Under the pieces are notes generated by a model. That model searched no databases. It saw nothing but the letters and a program-made list of their open reading frames with translations, and was not told where the DNA came from. 7,791 nt of DNA from Candidatus Bathyarchaeum sp. GTDB lineage: Archaea; Thermoproteota; Bathyarchaeia; Bathyarchaeales; Bathyarchaeaceae. The stretch covers positions 1 through 7,791 of the forward strand of contig PIXS01000050.1 of the NCBI GenBank assembly GCA_003096255.1. Reading direction: 5' to 3'. Positions 1 to 5,690 of this stretch are shown in pieces (the stretch's first letter is position 1; every line of letters starts with the position of its first letter). The position numbers and the translations under genes are program-made.

Positions 1-582
1 AATGACATTATTTTCGGGTGCGTTTACAGTTCTTTTAGTGCGTGTTCGTATAGCATGACCACAAGCGACTGTTGGAAAATATGCCAATGCAACCTCTATC
101 ATGCCGCTGGGCATGGCTTGCGCCACGAGTATATCGTTTTCAGTGTCCAAGTAGATGTGAGCCTTGTCGGCATTACTCTCGTAAACAGTTAACGGGTAAG
201 AAATTTCGGCTCCAGTGAAATCTTCAAAATACACGAACGTGTCTTCTCCGCTTGTAGATGATGAAGCACCAGCATTACCATAATAGACATAAATTGTCGC
301 CGCTGAACTGCTCAGGTCATCGTTTATTTTGACTCAACACTTTGCGTAATCGGAATCGGTTTTTTCTTCCATCCAATAGTCCAGTTCTGTTGAACCATCA
401 TCGTCGGTAAAGCGTATATCACCAAAGTCGGTTCGGCATTTACTTCCTAAGTAAACGTCATCGCCACTGTCTGAACCACTTCCGTAATGAACCGTGAGGC
501 TGACTTGATACCCAGTTCCAGCATCAGCTGCATAGTTTATTACGTGAGATTTACGGTAGTCCCAACCAGAAAGCCAAGACAT
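1..582 (-). pseudogene. DUF2341-domain surface-type protein, interrupted by in-frame TGA and cut by window edge
   Basis: The minus-strand frame from 582 reads MSWLSGWDYRKSHVI, then VHYGSGSDSGDDVYL, CRTDFGDIRFTDDDG and LDYWMEEK. This is the signature of DUF2341 domains in secreted or surface archaeal proteins, whose ligand or role is unknown. At 334-336 a TGA follows TDSDYAKC. The same frame then stays open to base 1 with typical family sequence (VKINDDLSS, TIYVYYGN, GEDTFVYFEDF). The family usually reads FWVKI or FWVEV here, so TGA stands in place of the conserved Trp and the preceding Phe is Cys. I chose the ATG at 582 because GGGAGG lies 9 nt upstream and the domain begins there; a GTG at 612 is the alternative. 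No signal peptide is visible. TGA is a true stop in neighbouring genes, so a nonsense mutation is the simplest reading. An assembly error or readthrough remains possible. About 111 codons follow the stop before the edge, and the region after FEDF is not recognised. Confidence 0.72.
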
Positions 583-583
583 T

Positions 584-706
584 TCAGGCAGCCTCCCATC
601 CACAAAAGACACTGTGGCTGCTTCTTTCGTGTGTTGAACTCTGGTTCAGATTATTTCTCGGCAGATTCGCCGAGGATGTTCCAAATTTGGTTTTTGCCTT
701 TGACAT
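584..706 (-). other. Possible 40-codon leader ORF ahead of the DUF2341 gene
   Basis: An ATG at 706-704 opens a 40-codon frame (MSKAKTKFGTSS at its start, FCGWEAA at its end). It stops with TGA at 586-584, one base before the DUF2341 ATG. The DUF2341 SD lies inside it. A TATA-like CTATATT lies roughly 30 nt upstream of the ATG. A hairpin, CTCGGC (657-662) with GCCGAG (669-674), lies within. The peptide is polar, has no transmembrane segment and no recognisable family, and no clear SD precedes it. It may be a coupled leader peptide, a degraded N-terminus or chance. The rest of 583-809 shows no other gene. Confidence 0.15.
592..597 (-). promoter_or_regulatory. Shine-Dalgarno deciding the DUF2341 start
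   Basis: The minus strand reads GGGAGG, a 9-nt spacer, then the ATG at 582-580. It is among the strongest ribosome binding sites in the window and favours ATG 582 over the GTG at 612. A working-quality SD also suggests the gene was broken recently. Confidence 0.55.
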
Positions 707-723
707 TTTAACCAAAAATACTG

Positions 724-776
724 CAGCGCCAACTGAATATAGCTAGAAATTAGCATAGTTGATGTATGTGGCGCTG
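724..776. repeat. 8-bp inverted repeat with 37-nt spacer in the glmU/DUF2341 gap
   Basis: CAGCGCCA at 724-731 pairs exactly with TGGCGCTG at 769-776. A small inner GCTA/TAGC pairing is possible. On the minus strand the structure is followed by TATTTTTGG, so it could help terminate the glmU transcript or act in the leader of the DUF2341 gene. Its function is inferred from position only. Confidence 0.4.
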
Positions 777-789
777 ATGCCTGAACACG

Positions 790-806
790 AAAAAGTGAGA
801 TTAAAA
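790..806 (-). terminator. T-rich termination region after glmU-like gene
   Basis: Directly after the TAG of the glmU-like gene the minus strand reads CTTTTAATCTCACTTTTTCG, two T-runs without a strong hairpin. Archaeal RNA polymerase commonly terminates at such T-tracts. The assignment rests on position and composition. Confidence 0.35.
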
Positions 807-809
807 GCC

Positions 810-2141
810 CTATTCTTTTTTGATTAGTTTCTTCATTAGGTGCTCTTTGCTTTCTGACGAGACGGTTATTCTGTTTTTTGTTTTGACGTAGCTTTTTTTG
901 TTTACGAAGATGATTGTATGTGGCTCCAAGTCGCTTTGCAGGTCTACGTTGGGTCCGACCATGCTTTGGGGACCAATCTTGACTCCGGGTTCGAGGCAGG
1001 AGTTGATTCCTGTTTTGCAGTTGTCTCCTATTATGGCGCCCAGCTTGTTTGTGCCCGAATCCACCCGCTTGTCGCCTACCCAAACTGGAACATTCTTCTC
1101 GTCAAAACGGAAGTTGGCGGTTATTGTTCCTGCACCAAAAAGGCAGTTGTCTGAAATTATGGAGTCGCCGACATAGTTTGTGTGGAACCAGCAGTCATCG
1201 CCCACAAGAGAATGCTTGACTTCTGATGAATAGCCCACAACACAGCCCCTGCCCAAGGAAGTGTAATCACGGACCAGACTGTTGTTTCCCACAACACAGT
1301 TTTCGCCAATGTAGCAGGGTCCATTAATGCAGGCATTCGCGAACACTTTTGCTCCTTTGCCTATCCAGACGTTGCCCTCAACTGATGATTTCTCAGAAAG
1401 TTTCACGTTCTCCTCGATTGTTTGTTTTGTTATTTTTTTGTCCATGAGGTGCTTGTTTATGGTGAAGAGGTCCCAAGGATACTTGTAACCTGCAAAGAAT
1501 CTGTCATAGCTTACGGCTTTGACAACATTCCTGTCCTTGATGAACTGTAAAATAGCATCTTCATACTGGTGGTCAGAAACAGGTATCTTCTTGTAGTAAT
1601 CAAAAATCTGTTTGGTCAAAATGTAGACGCCAACAACAGCCAAGTTGCTGGGCTCCTTACCCTTCTGAGGCTTTTCAACAAAATCAGTTACATTCTCGTC
1701 CTCAACCTGAATTATTCCAAACTTCCACGTTTCCTTTACAGGCTTGCAGGAAAGAACAATCTCAGCATCCCCTTCCTTGAACTGTCGGTTCATCTGTTTT
1801 ATCAGGGACGCTTCAAAGACGTCATCGGCGTTTACGACAAAAAAGTTGTCTTCTGCCAGCTTCTCCGCAGTTTTGAGAGCATCCGCCATACCTAAAGACT
1901 GTTTCTGGACAGTATATTGAATGTTGACGCCGAGCTCTTTGCCGTCTTTCAGGTAATCTTTGATTTGGTCTCCCCTGTGACCCACCACAACCACGTAGTC
2001 CTTTAGTCCCGCTTCCTTCAGCGTGTCGATGACATGATGAATTAGGGGTTTTCCGAGAAGCTTAAACATGGGTTTAGGTCTGTTTACTGCGAGGGGAAAA
2101 ACCCGTTTTCCTTCTCCTCCGGCAAGGAGTATTGTTTGCAA
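810..2141 (-). CDS. glmU: Bifunctional sugar-1-phosphate nucleotidylyltransferase / amino-sugar acetyltransferase (GlmU-like)
   Basis: This 443-residue cytosolic enzyme should acetylate glucosamine-1-P and/or join the sugar-1-P to UTP, giving UDP-GlcNAc for glycan synthesis. The N-terminal nucleotidyltransferase domain (about 1-230) opens with LLAGGEGKR and RPKPM (nucleotide and phosphate binding), has LGMADAL at 83-89, and a metal-binding Asp in NADDV at 104-108. From about 245 to 410 it is a left-handed beta-helix of hexapeptide repeats (IGENCVVG, VGDDCW, IGDNCKTG). H320 and Y323 in HTNYVGDS, N343, and K349 sit where the acetyltransferase site of the archaeal ST0452-type enzyme is expected. 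The start is TTG at 2141, fixed by GGTGAT just upstream and by the family N-terminus. It lies 4 nt after glmM. Other sugar-1-P substrates, including dTTP/glucose-1-P, cannot be excluded; archaeal members are often broad. Confidence 0.88.
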   Translation of the reverse strand: MQTILLAGGEGKRVFPLAVNRPKPMFKLLGKPLIHHVIDTLKEAGLKDYVVVVGHRGDQIKDYLKDGKELGVNIQYTVQKQSLGMADALKTAEKLAEDNFFVVNADDVFEASLIKQMNRQFKEGDAEIVLSCKPVKETWKFGIIQVEDENVTDFVEKPQKGKEPSNLAVVGVYILTKQIFDYYKKIPVSDHQYEDAILQFIKDRNVVKAVSYDRFFAGYKYPWDLFTINKHLMDKKITKQTIEENVKLSEKSSVEGNVWIGKGAKVFANACINGPCYIGENCVVGNNSLVRDYTSLGRGCVVGYSSEVKHSLVGDDCWFHTNYVGDSIISDNCLFGAGTITANFRFDEKNVPVWVGDKRVDSGTNKLGAIIGDNCKTGINSCLEPGVKIGPQSMVGPNVDLQSDLEPHTIIFVNKKSYVKTKNRITVSSESKEHLMKKLIKKE

Positions 2142-2144
2142 TTA

Positions 2145-2150
2145 ATCACC
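2145..2150 (-). promoter_or_regulatory. SD of glmU-like gene overlapping the glmM stop codon
   Basis: The minus strand reads GGTGAT, TAA, then TTG. GGTGAT is complementary to the 3' end of archaeal 16S rRNA, and its TGA is also the stop codon of glmM (2148-2146). Ribosomes ending glmM therefore stop on the initiation site of the next gene, a layout expected to couple their translation. Confidence 0.6.
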
Positions 2151-3516
2151 CTTTCATTGCTTTGTTTAGTTCTGTTACTGCAAAGTAGTAAAGTTTCTGC
2201 AGTTTCTGTTTTGTTTTTGCTTCTGCAGAGATTCTTACCACAGGCTCAGTGTTGGAAGCTCTTAGGATCACCCAGTCGTCATCATCTATCAGCTTCACGC
2301 CGTCAATGTCCAAAGTTTTCAGCCCAAACCGTTTGAATTGACTCCGAACATTTTCGATGACACCAAACTTTTTGTGGTCAGGAACCTCAAAATTCTTTTC
2401 GTACACGGACGCATACTGGGGCAAAGCGGCAACCATCTCTGAAAGCTTCTCATCACTTTTTGATAGTATCTCAGCCAGTTTCATGCTTGCGAAGACGCCG
2501 TCATCCATTCCGTAGACGTCAGCGAAGTAAAAGTGGCTGCTCTTTTCTCCACCCAGCACAGCCTGCTCACTGATCATTTTGTCCATTATGAAGGTGTGTC
2601 CAACCCGCTCAACCAGCGGGATTCCGCCAAGTTCCTTTACGTACTCTTCTACTGCCATGGAGCAGCTCAGCTCGTAAACAACTTTTCCCCCTGGATGCTT
2701 CTGGAGGGCATCTTTGGCAAAAATCAGTAAGGTCAAGTCTCCGGGGATTAGTTTGCCTGTTTCGTCGATGAAGACTGCTCTGTCTCCGTCCCCGTCGTAT
2801 CCTACTCCAAAATCTGCATTTTGATTAACCACTTCCTTCATTAATTCGCCCAAAGTTTCCTCTTTTGGCACAGGCAGGTGGGCAGGAAAAGTGCCGTCAG
2901 GCTCTTGGTTCAAGGTTATGATTTCGCAGCCTAGTCTTTCAAAGAGGGCTGGAGCTACAAGTCCGCAGGTGCCGTTTGCTGTGTCGGCTACAATCTTAAG
3001 CTTTCTTCCAAGCTCTATTTTGCTTTGAACAAAATCCTGATACTCCCCGATTACTCCTTCATAACTGGCTGCCTTTCCACGTTTTTCACCCAGATTATTA
3101 GGGTCAACAGCTTTTGCATAGTCTCGAACAGTTTGCATGTCTCTGCCGTAGATGCTTCCCTTCTGTCCCCAAAAGGCCTTGAATCCGTTCCATTGAGGAG
3201 GATTATGGGATGCAGTAACCATTATTCCAGCGTCCTTCTTGAGGCGGCTTGCGGCGAAATAGAGTAGAGGCGTTGGAACCACGCCCACGTCAGTTACGTC
3301 ACAGCTGGAAACAAGTCCAGAGATGAGGGCGTCTCGCAGTTGTTCTCCGCTGATTCTGACGTCTCTTCCGACCACAACGCTTTTGCCTTCTATGAACTTG
3401 GCGAAGGCTGCACCGATGCGGGTGGCAATTTCTTCGGTTAAATCTTCGCCGAAGATTCCTCTTATGTCGTAGGCTCTGAATATGTGATCAAAATCGGGTT
3501 TTCCAGAAGCGGTCAA
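2146..3516 (-). CDS. glmM: Phosphoglucosamine mutase / phosphohexomutase
   Basis: A cytosolic alpha-D-phosphohexomutase, probably interconverting glucosamine-6-P and glucosamine-1-P ahead of the GlmU-like enzyme. Numbered from the longer possible start at 3534, it shows FRAYDIRG (19-26), the phosphoserine loop TASHNPP (107-113, Ser109), metal-binding DGDGDR (247-252), the sugar-recognition loop GGEKSSH (328-334) and the phosphate-binding loop RASNTEP (425-431). All four mutase domains are present and the length (456-462) is normal. I prefer TTG 3516: GAGAGGT at 3532-3526 is then an SD with a 9-nt spacer, and the TATA-like box upstream predicts transcription starting near 3536. TTG 3534 would give six extra residues and a nearly leaderless message. 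Sequence alone does not separate glucosamine, mannose and glucose phosphate specificity; the pairing with the GlmU-like gene is the argument for GlmM. Confidence 0.88.
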   Translation of the reverse strand: MTASGKPDFDHIFRAYDIRGIFGEDLTEEIATRIGAAFAKFIEGKSVVVGRDVRISGEQLRDALISGLVSSCDVTDVGVVPTPLLYFAASRLKKDAGIMVTASHNPPQWNGFKAFWGQKGSIYGRDMQTVRDYAKAVDPNNLGEKRGKAASYEGVIGEYQDFVQSKIELGRKLKIVADTANGTCGLVAPALFERLGCEIITLNQEPDGTFPAHLPVPKEETLGELMKEVVNQNADFGVGYDGDGDRAVFIDETGKLIPGDLTLLIFAKDALQKHPGGKVVYELSCSMAVEEYVKELGGIPLVERVGHTFIMDKMISEQAVLGGEKSSHFYFADVYGMDDGVFASMKLAEILSKSDEKLSEMVAALPQYASVYEKNFEVPDHKKFGVIENVRSQFKRFGLKTLDIDGVKLIDDDDWVILRASNTEPVVRISAEAKTKQKLQKLYYFAVTELNKAMKG

Positions 3517-3525
3517 AATTTTTCT

Positions 3526-3568
3526 ACCTCTCAAACTAATTTGGCTGTCAACTCACTTAAATTATAAT
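3526..3568 (-). promoter_or_regulatory. Promoter and SD of the glmM-glmU operon
   Basis: The minus strand carries TTATAATTTAAG (3567-3556), a TATA-like box. Transcription about 26 nt from its centre would start near 3536. GAGAGGT (3532-3526) follows, 9 nt before TTG 3516. The spacing fits a short leader with an SD, so it supports the shorter glmM start. Confidence 0.45.
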
Positions 3569-3574
3569 CGATGT

Positions 3575-3598
3575 TCTGGTCTGAAAAACAAAACCAGA
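3575..3598 (-). terminator. Terminator-like hairpin and T-tract after the XPF nuclease gene
   Basis: Immediately after the TAA of the nuclease gene the minus strand reads TCTGGT, then a T-rich stretch (TTTGTTTTTC), then ACCAGA. The two ends form an exact 6-bp inverted repeat. The T-rich run fits archaeal termination. It lies just upstream of the glmM promoter and would keep the two transcription units apart. Confidence 0.4.
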
Positions 3599-4321
3599 TT
3601 AACATTTTTTGTTGTCTGGTTCTTCGTAGGTTTTGTGTATAACATCTTTCACTTTCTTAGTGATTTTTGGTCCCAAACCATGAACATCCCTTGACCACTG
3701 ATCCACATTCACGAGAGCATTCAATGGGCACTGGTAAGAGTTCAGCAACGAAACAGCCTTTTCTCTGCCAATGTTCGGTAGACTAGCCATAAAAAAGATT
3801 TGAGCATCAGCCAAAGTATCATGCTTCTTAACTGGGTGCACAACAGCAGACCGTTTCTCAACAATCTGCTCCTGCTTCGCAGCTGTGTATAGGAAGTCTA
3901 CAGTTTCCTTGTAGCTGTTTGTGTGCATCAGATTGATTCCCTGTTTTGCTAGAGCGAACATGGCGCCCCACACTGATGCGGGCTGAATTTTGCTGTATTT
4001 GTAGACGATGGGGAGGTAGCCTTCAATCAGAACGAAGGGTTTCTCGTAGCATTCTTTTAGGGTAGCTAGTTGATCGAAGAGGTATCTTCGAGTTAAGGTG
4101 TAAACGAAGTCGCTGACGGTTTTTCTTTCAAAGGCGCAGAAGCTTGAGACTACGTAGTCGCCTTTCTCGAGGTATTGTATACTGATTTCTGCGCCCCGCT
4201 CCTTGAGTCCCTTAACTATTTTTGGTGCTGTTTTTGCTTCGCGGCTGTCGATGATGATTGTTGGTTGGTCTCCTTTCTTTTTGTCTCCGAGGAAGGGGAT
4301 AAGGGTTTCAGCTCCAGACAT
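3599..4321 (-). CDS. xpf: XPF/ERCC4-type structure-specific DNA endonuclease (short archaeal form)
   Basis: A 240-residue nuclease of the XPF/Mus81/Hef superfamily, expected to cut 3' flaps, forks and similar branched DNA in repair. The ERCC4 nuclease domain (about 20-150) shows IIDSRE (D25, E28), GDY (54-56) and the hallmark ERKTVSD (65-71) metal-binding motif. Two helix-hairpin-helix motifs follow: LPNIGREKAVSLL (181-193) and VHGLGPKITKKV (213-224). The helicase domain of euryarchaeal Hef is absent, matching the short crenarchaeal-type XPF, which acts as a dimer. Crenarchaeal XPF uses a C-terminal PCNA-binding motif; this C-terminus (EEPDNKKC) shows none. The start is ATG 4321 with GGAG about 8 nt upstream. 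It is divergent from the DUF998 gene, with only 62 nt between them. Confidence 0.93.
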   Translation of the reverse strand: MSGAETLIPFLGDKKKGDQPTIIIDSREAKTAPKIVKGLKERGAEISIQYLEKGDYVVSSFCAFERKTVSDFVYTLTRRYLFDQLATLKECYEKPFVLIEGYLPIVYKYSKIQPASVWGAMFALAKQGINLMHTNSYKETVDFLYTAAKQEQIVEKRSAVVHPVKKHDTLADAQIFFMASLPNIGREKAVSLLNSYQCPLNALVNVDQWSRDVHGLGPKITKKVKDVIHKTYEEPDNKKC

Positions 4322-4383
4322 ATGGTTTCTCCAGCTATCATTTAATTAAGAAAGAGGTAATAAATAGTGAGGGATTCGGCGCA
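4322..4383. promoter_or_regulatory. Short divergent promoter region, xpf / DUF998
   Basis: This 62-bp spacer must drive both genes. AT-rich candidates are TTTAATTAA (4341-4349), suitably placed for the plus-strand gene, and TATTTATTA on the minus strand (complement of 4358-4366), suitably placed for xpf with a leader of roughly 15 nt. The SDs are GGAG for xpf and GAGGG (4369-4373) for the DUF998 gene. The boxes are weak matches and their pairing with genes is an inference. Confidence 0.35.
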
Positions 4384-4932
4384 TTGAATGAACGAAACTA
4401 TGCCCTACTTGGGTTAGTCGGACCATTGATTGCTATCTTGTTCATAGCTGTGTCCATTGCTTTGTCGCCTTGGTTTAATTGGGGAACAGATGCCCTGAGT
4501 GATCTTGGGCACTCTATTGACAGTGAGGTGGCGCCGTTGTTCAATTTTGGTTTGTTGTTGTCCGGGTTTCTCACGATTGTTTTTTCGGTCACAAGCTTCA
4601 GGAATCATGCTAAATACACAAGCTACGCTCTTGTACTCGTAGGTTTATCCCTTCAGCTGGTTGCCACCTTCGATGAAATCTACAAACCATTCCATTTTCA
4701 GGTTTCGGTGCTGTTTTTTGGGGCGCTGGGGCTTGCATCCATCAGCTATTTCATAGAAAAAAGGTCGCGTTTAGCCCTTGCCGCCTTAATCATTGGCGCT
4801 GTTTCATGGATACTATATGGATTGGAAACATACAGTGCAGGAATTGCAGTCCCTGAGACCATTTCTTCGATGGCAACGGTAACATGGGTTATGCTGTCTG
4901 CACTCAAAATTTACCTCAACAAAACAACATGA
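4384..4932 (+). CDS. DUF998 family six-helix membrane protein
   Basis: A 182-residue integral membrane protein with six predicted helices at about 5-27, 50-72, 77-95, 104-123, 128-148 and 155-176. The conserved loop after helix 1, WFNWGTDALSDLGHS (30-44), is typical of DUF998 proteins. Their function is not established, and no catalytic role should be assumed. It starts with TTG at 4384, with GAGGG and a 10-nt spacer upstream. The overlapping ATG at 4388 is out of frame and closes after nine codons. The gene is divergent from xpf and converges on the minus-strand PadR gene. Nothing in the sequence ties it to DNA repair, so the neighbourhood is probably incidental. Confidence 0.8.
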   Translation: MNERNYALLGLVGPLIAILFIAVSIALSPWFNWGTDALSDLGHSIDSEVAPLFNFGLLLSGFLTIVFSVTSFRNHAKYTSYALVLVGLSLQLVATFDEIYKPFHFQVSVLFFGALGLASISYFIEKRSRLALAALIIGAVSWILYGLETYSAGIAVPETISSMATVTWVMLSALKIYLNKTT

Positions 4933-4978
4933 ACTATGTTTTCCGTCTTTGGAAAAAGGCACATTTAGATGCTCTAAG

Positions 4979-4990
4979 AACGGATATAAA
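4979..4990 (+). promoter_or_regulatory. Orphan TATA/BRE-like box in convergent spacer
   Basis: AACGGATATAAA here is repeated exactly at 5597-5608, where it lies upstream of the plus-strand PadR gene. No coding region follows this copy on the plus strand. If active, it would start an RNA near 5012 that runs into the hairpin and T-run at 5043-5083. A 12-base match can occur by chance in a window this size. Confidence 0.25.
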
Positions 4991-4995
4991 ATCAG

Positions 4996-5013
4996 TTTTG
5001 ATATATATCAAAA
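4996..5013. promoter_or_regulatory. Perfect 18-bp palindrome, operator-like
   Basis: TTTTGATATATATCAAAA is an exact palindrome in the spacer between the converging DUF998 and PadR genes, just downstream of the box at 4979-4990. Its form is that of a dimeric repressor site, but no gene starts here. The alternating AT core makes palindromy easier by chance, so the role is open. Confidence 0.4.
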
Positions 5014-5042
5014 TCTGGAATATGCTGTAAGATGGAATAAAA

Positions 5043-5083
5043 GTTGACGAAGAGGCTTACGGCCTTCGTTAGCGATTATTTTT
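5043..5083. terminator. Bidirectional terminator-like hairpin between converging genes
   Basis: Bases 5043-5052 and 5064-5073 pair, including a G-U pair, with a two-base bulge and an extra inner AGGC/GCCT pairing around a short TTACG loop. On the plus strand ATTATTTTT follows (5075-5083). On the minus strand AACTTTTATT follows. It could end transcripts of both the DUF998 and PadR genes. Confidence 0.5.
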
Positions 5084-5101
5084 GGAAAGGTGGAAGTTAG
5101 G

Positions 5102-5118
5102 GCGGTTATGTTAACCGC
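5102..5118. repeat. 7-bp perfect hairpin across the PadR stop codon
   Basis: GCGGTTA (5102-5108), loop TGT, TAACCGC (5112-5118). The stop codon of the minus-strand PadR gene (5108-5106) is inside the stem. No T-run follows directly on either strand, so it looks like a 3'-end stabilising structure rather than a terminator by itself. Confidence 0.45.
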
Positions 5119-5492
5119 TGTGGTGCTTTAGGGGCGCAGCTGTCGCCGTTGATAGGTATCCTGTTTAGTCCGATGCTGCTGAGTCTGCGGCAGATTTGAT
5201 TCAGGGATTCTTCGGTGCCGTTTAGCAGGTTACCGCCTTCTGGAGTTAGGGAATAAACTTTTCGGGGTCGGTCACTTGTTAGGTTCCATTCGCTTTTGAT
5301 GTAACCTTTCTCTTCTAGGACTCCGAGAAGGGGGTATATTGTGCTTGGACCAAAGTATACGCCAAAGTTTCGGCGGATGCTTGTGATGATGCTGTAGCCG
5401 TGCATTGGTTCTACATTTAGGAATTGAAGAATTACTAGGTCTAGTAAGCCTCTCATGAGTTTGATTTGGACTTCTCTTAATTTTTGTCTCAT
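5106..5492 (-). CDS. PadR-family transcriptional regulator (minus-strand member of divergent pair)
   Basis: A 128-residue DNA-binding protein. The N-terminal winged helix-turn-helix (about 10-90) has the PadR pattern: LLDLVILQFLNVEPMHGYSI (16-35), FGPSTIYPLLGVLEEKGYI (47-65), then the wing DRPRKVYSLTPEG (74-86). The C-terminal part (about 92-128) is short, with one possible helix and a Pro/Arg-containing tail, so it belongs to the small PadR class that dimerises through short helices. The start is ATG 5492, with AGGAG and a 9-nt spacer. It is divergent from a second PadR gene 197 bp away. A dyad at 5552-5575 falls near its predicted transcription start, so autorepression is likely. The effector is unknown. 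Confidence 0.9.
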   Translation of the reverse strand: MRQKLREVQIKLMRGLLDLVILQFLNVEPMHGYSIITSIRRNFGVYFGPSTIYPLLGVLEEKGYIKSEWNLTSDRPRKVYSLTPEGGNLLNGTEESLNQICRRLSSIGLNRIPINGDSCAPKAPQRLT

Positions 5493-5551
5493 TCCATTTT
5501 TCTCCTTTTATTGTTTTTTTGTTTTACAGTTCTCCCGTTTTACACAGATAC

Positions 5552-5575
5552 AATATGTCTCTTTTCTGACATATT
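5552..5575. promoter_or_regulatory. Perfect dyad between divergent PadR genes (candidate PadR operator)
   Basis: AATATGTC (5552-5559), 8 nt, GACATATT (5568-5575): an exact 8-8-8 inverted repeat. PadR regulators often bind ATGT/ACAT dyads, here separated by 10 nt. The palindromic CATTATAATG at 5586-5595 could be the minus-strand TATA box, which puts the PadR start site near 5564, inside the dyad. Bound protein would then block that promoter. Which of the two PadR proteins binds is not visible. Confidence 0.6.
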
Positions 5576-5596
5576 ACATATTTTACATTATAATGA

Positions 5597-5608
5597 AACG
5601 GATATAAA
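5597..5608 (+). promoter_or_regulatory. Promoter for the PadR-isoprenyl synthase operon
   Basis: AACGGATATAAA is a plausible BRE plus TATA box. Transcription would start around 5630, so the leader would consist of the A/C-rich decamer array before ATG 5690. A second TATA-like box, TTTAAATA, lies at 5698-5705. It would instead give a start near 5727 and favour a later start codon for the PadR gene. Confidence 0.45.
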
Positions 5609-5620
5609 GGTTCTTGCGAC

Positions 5621-5690
5621 CCCACAACATAACAAAGCATACCCCAGCATACCTTAGCATACCAAAACCAGCCAAAAACAACCAAAAACA
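5621..5690 (+). repeat. A/C-rich array with exact 10-bp periodicity
   Basis: Seven consecutive ten-base units: CCCACAACAT, AACAAAGCAT, ACCCCAGCAT, ACCTTAGCAT, ACCAAAACCA, GCCAAAAACA, ACCAAAAACA. AGCATACC occurs three times at exact 10-bp steps (5636, 5646, 5656), followed by CCAAAAACA twice (5672, 5682). Sixty of 70 bases are A or C. The array fills the space between the predicted transcription start and the ATG at 5690. It is not a CRISPR array, because there are no unique spacers. Confidence 0.7.

Noticed and set aside
334..336. TGA as selenocysteine or as general UGA=Trp decoding
   Set aside because: The aligned residue in the family is Trp, not Cys. glmM, the DUF998 gene and the plus-strand PadR gene all end properly with TGA, so global recoding does not fit. 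No selenocysteine insertion element was looked for beyond this window.
646..1083. Minus-strand 145-residue ORF
   Set aside because: It overlaps the end of the glmU-like gene in another frame and is rich in Arg, Gln and Lys without any domain pattern. It is a shadow frame.
4388..4417. ATG at 4388 as the start of the DUF998 gene
   Set aside because: It is out of frame with the membrane protein and reaches a stop after nine codons; TTG 4384 is in frame with an SD.
5621..5690. Decamer array considered as a CRISPR or satellite array
   Set aside because: The units are only 10 bp with no unique spacers and they drift in sequence, so it is neither a CRISPR array nor a typical tandem satellite.
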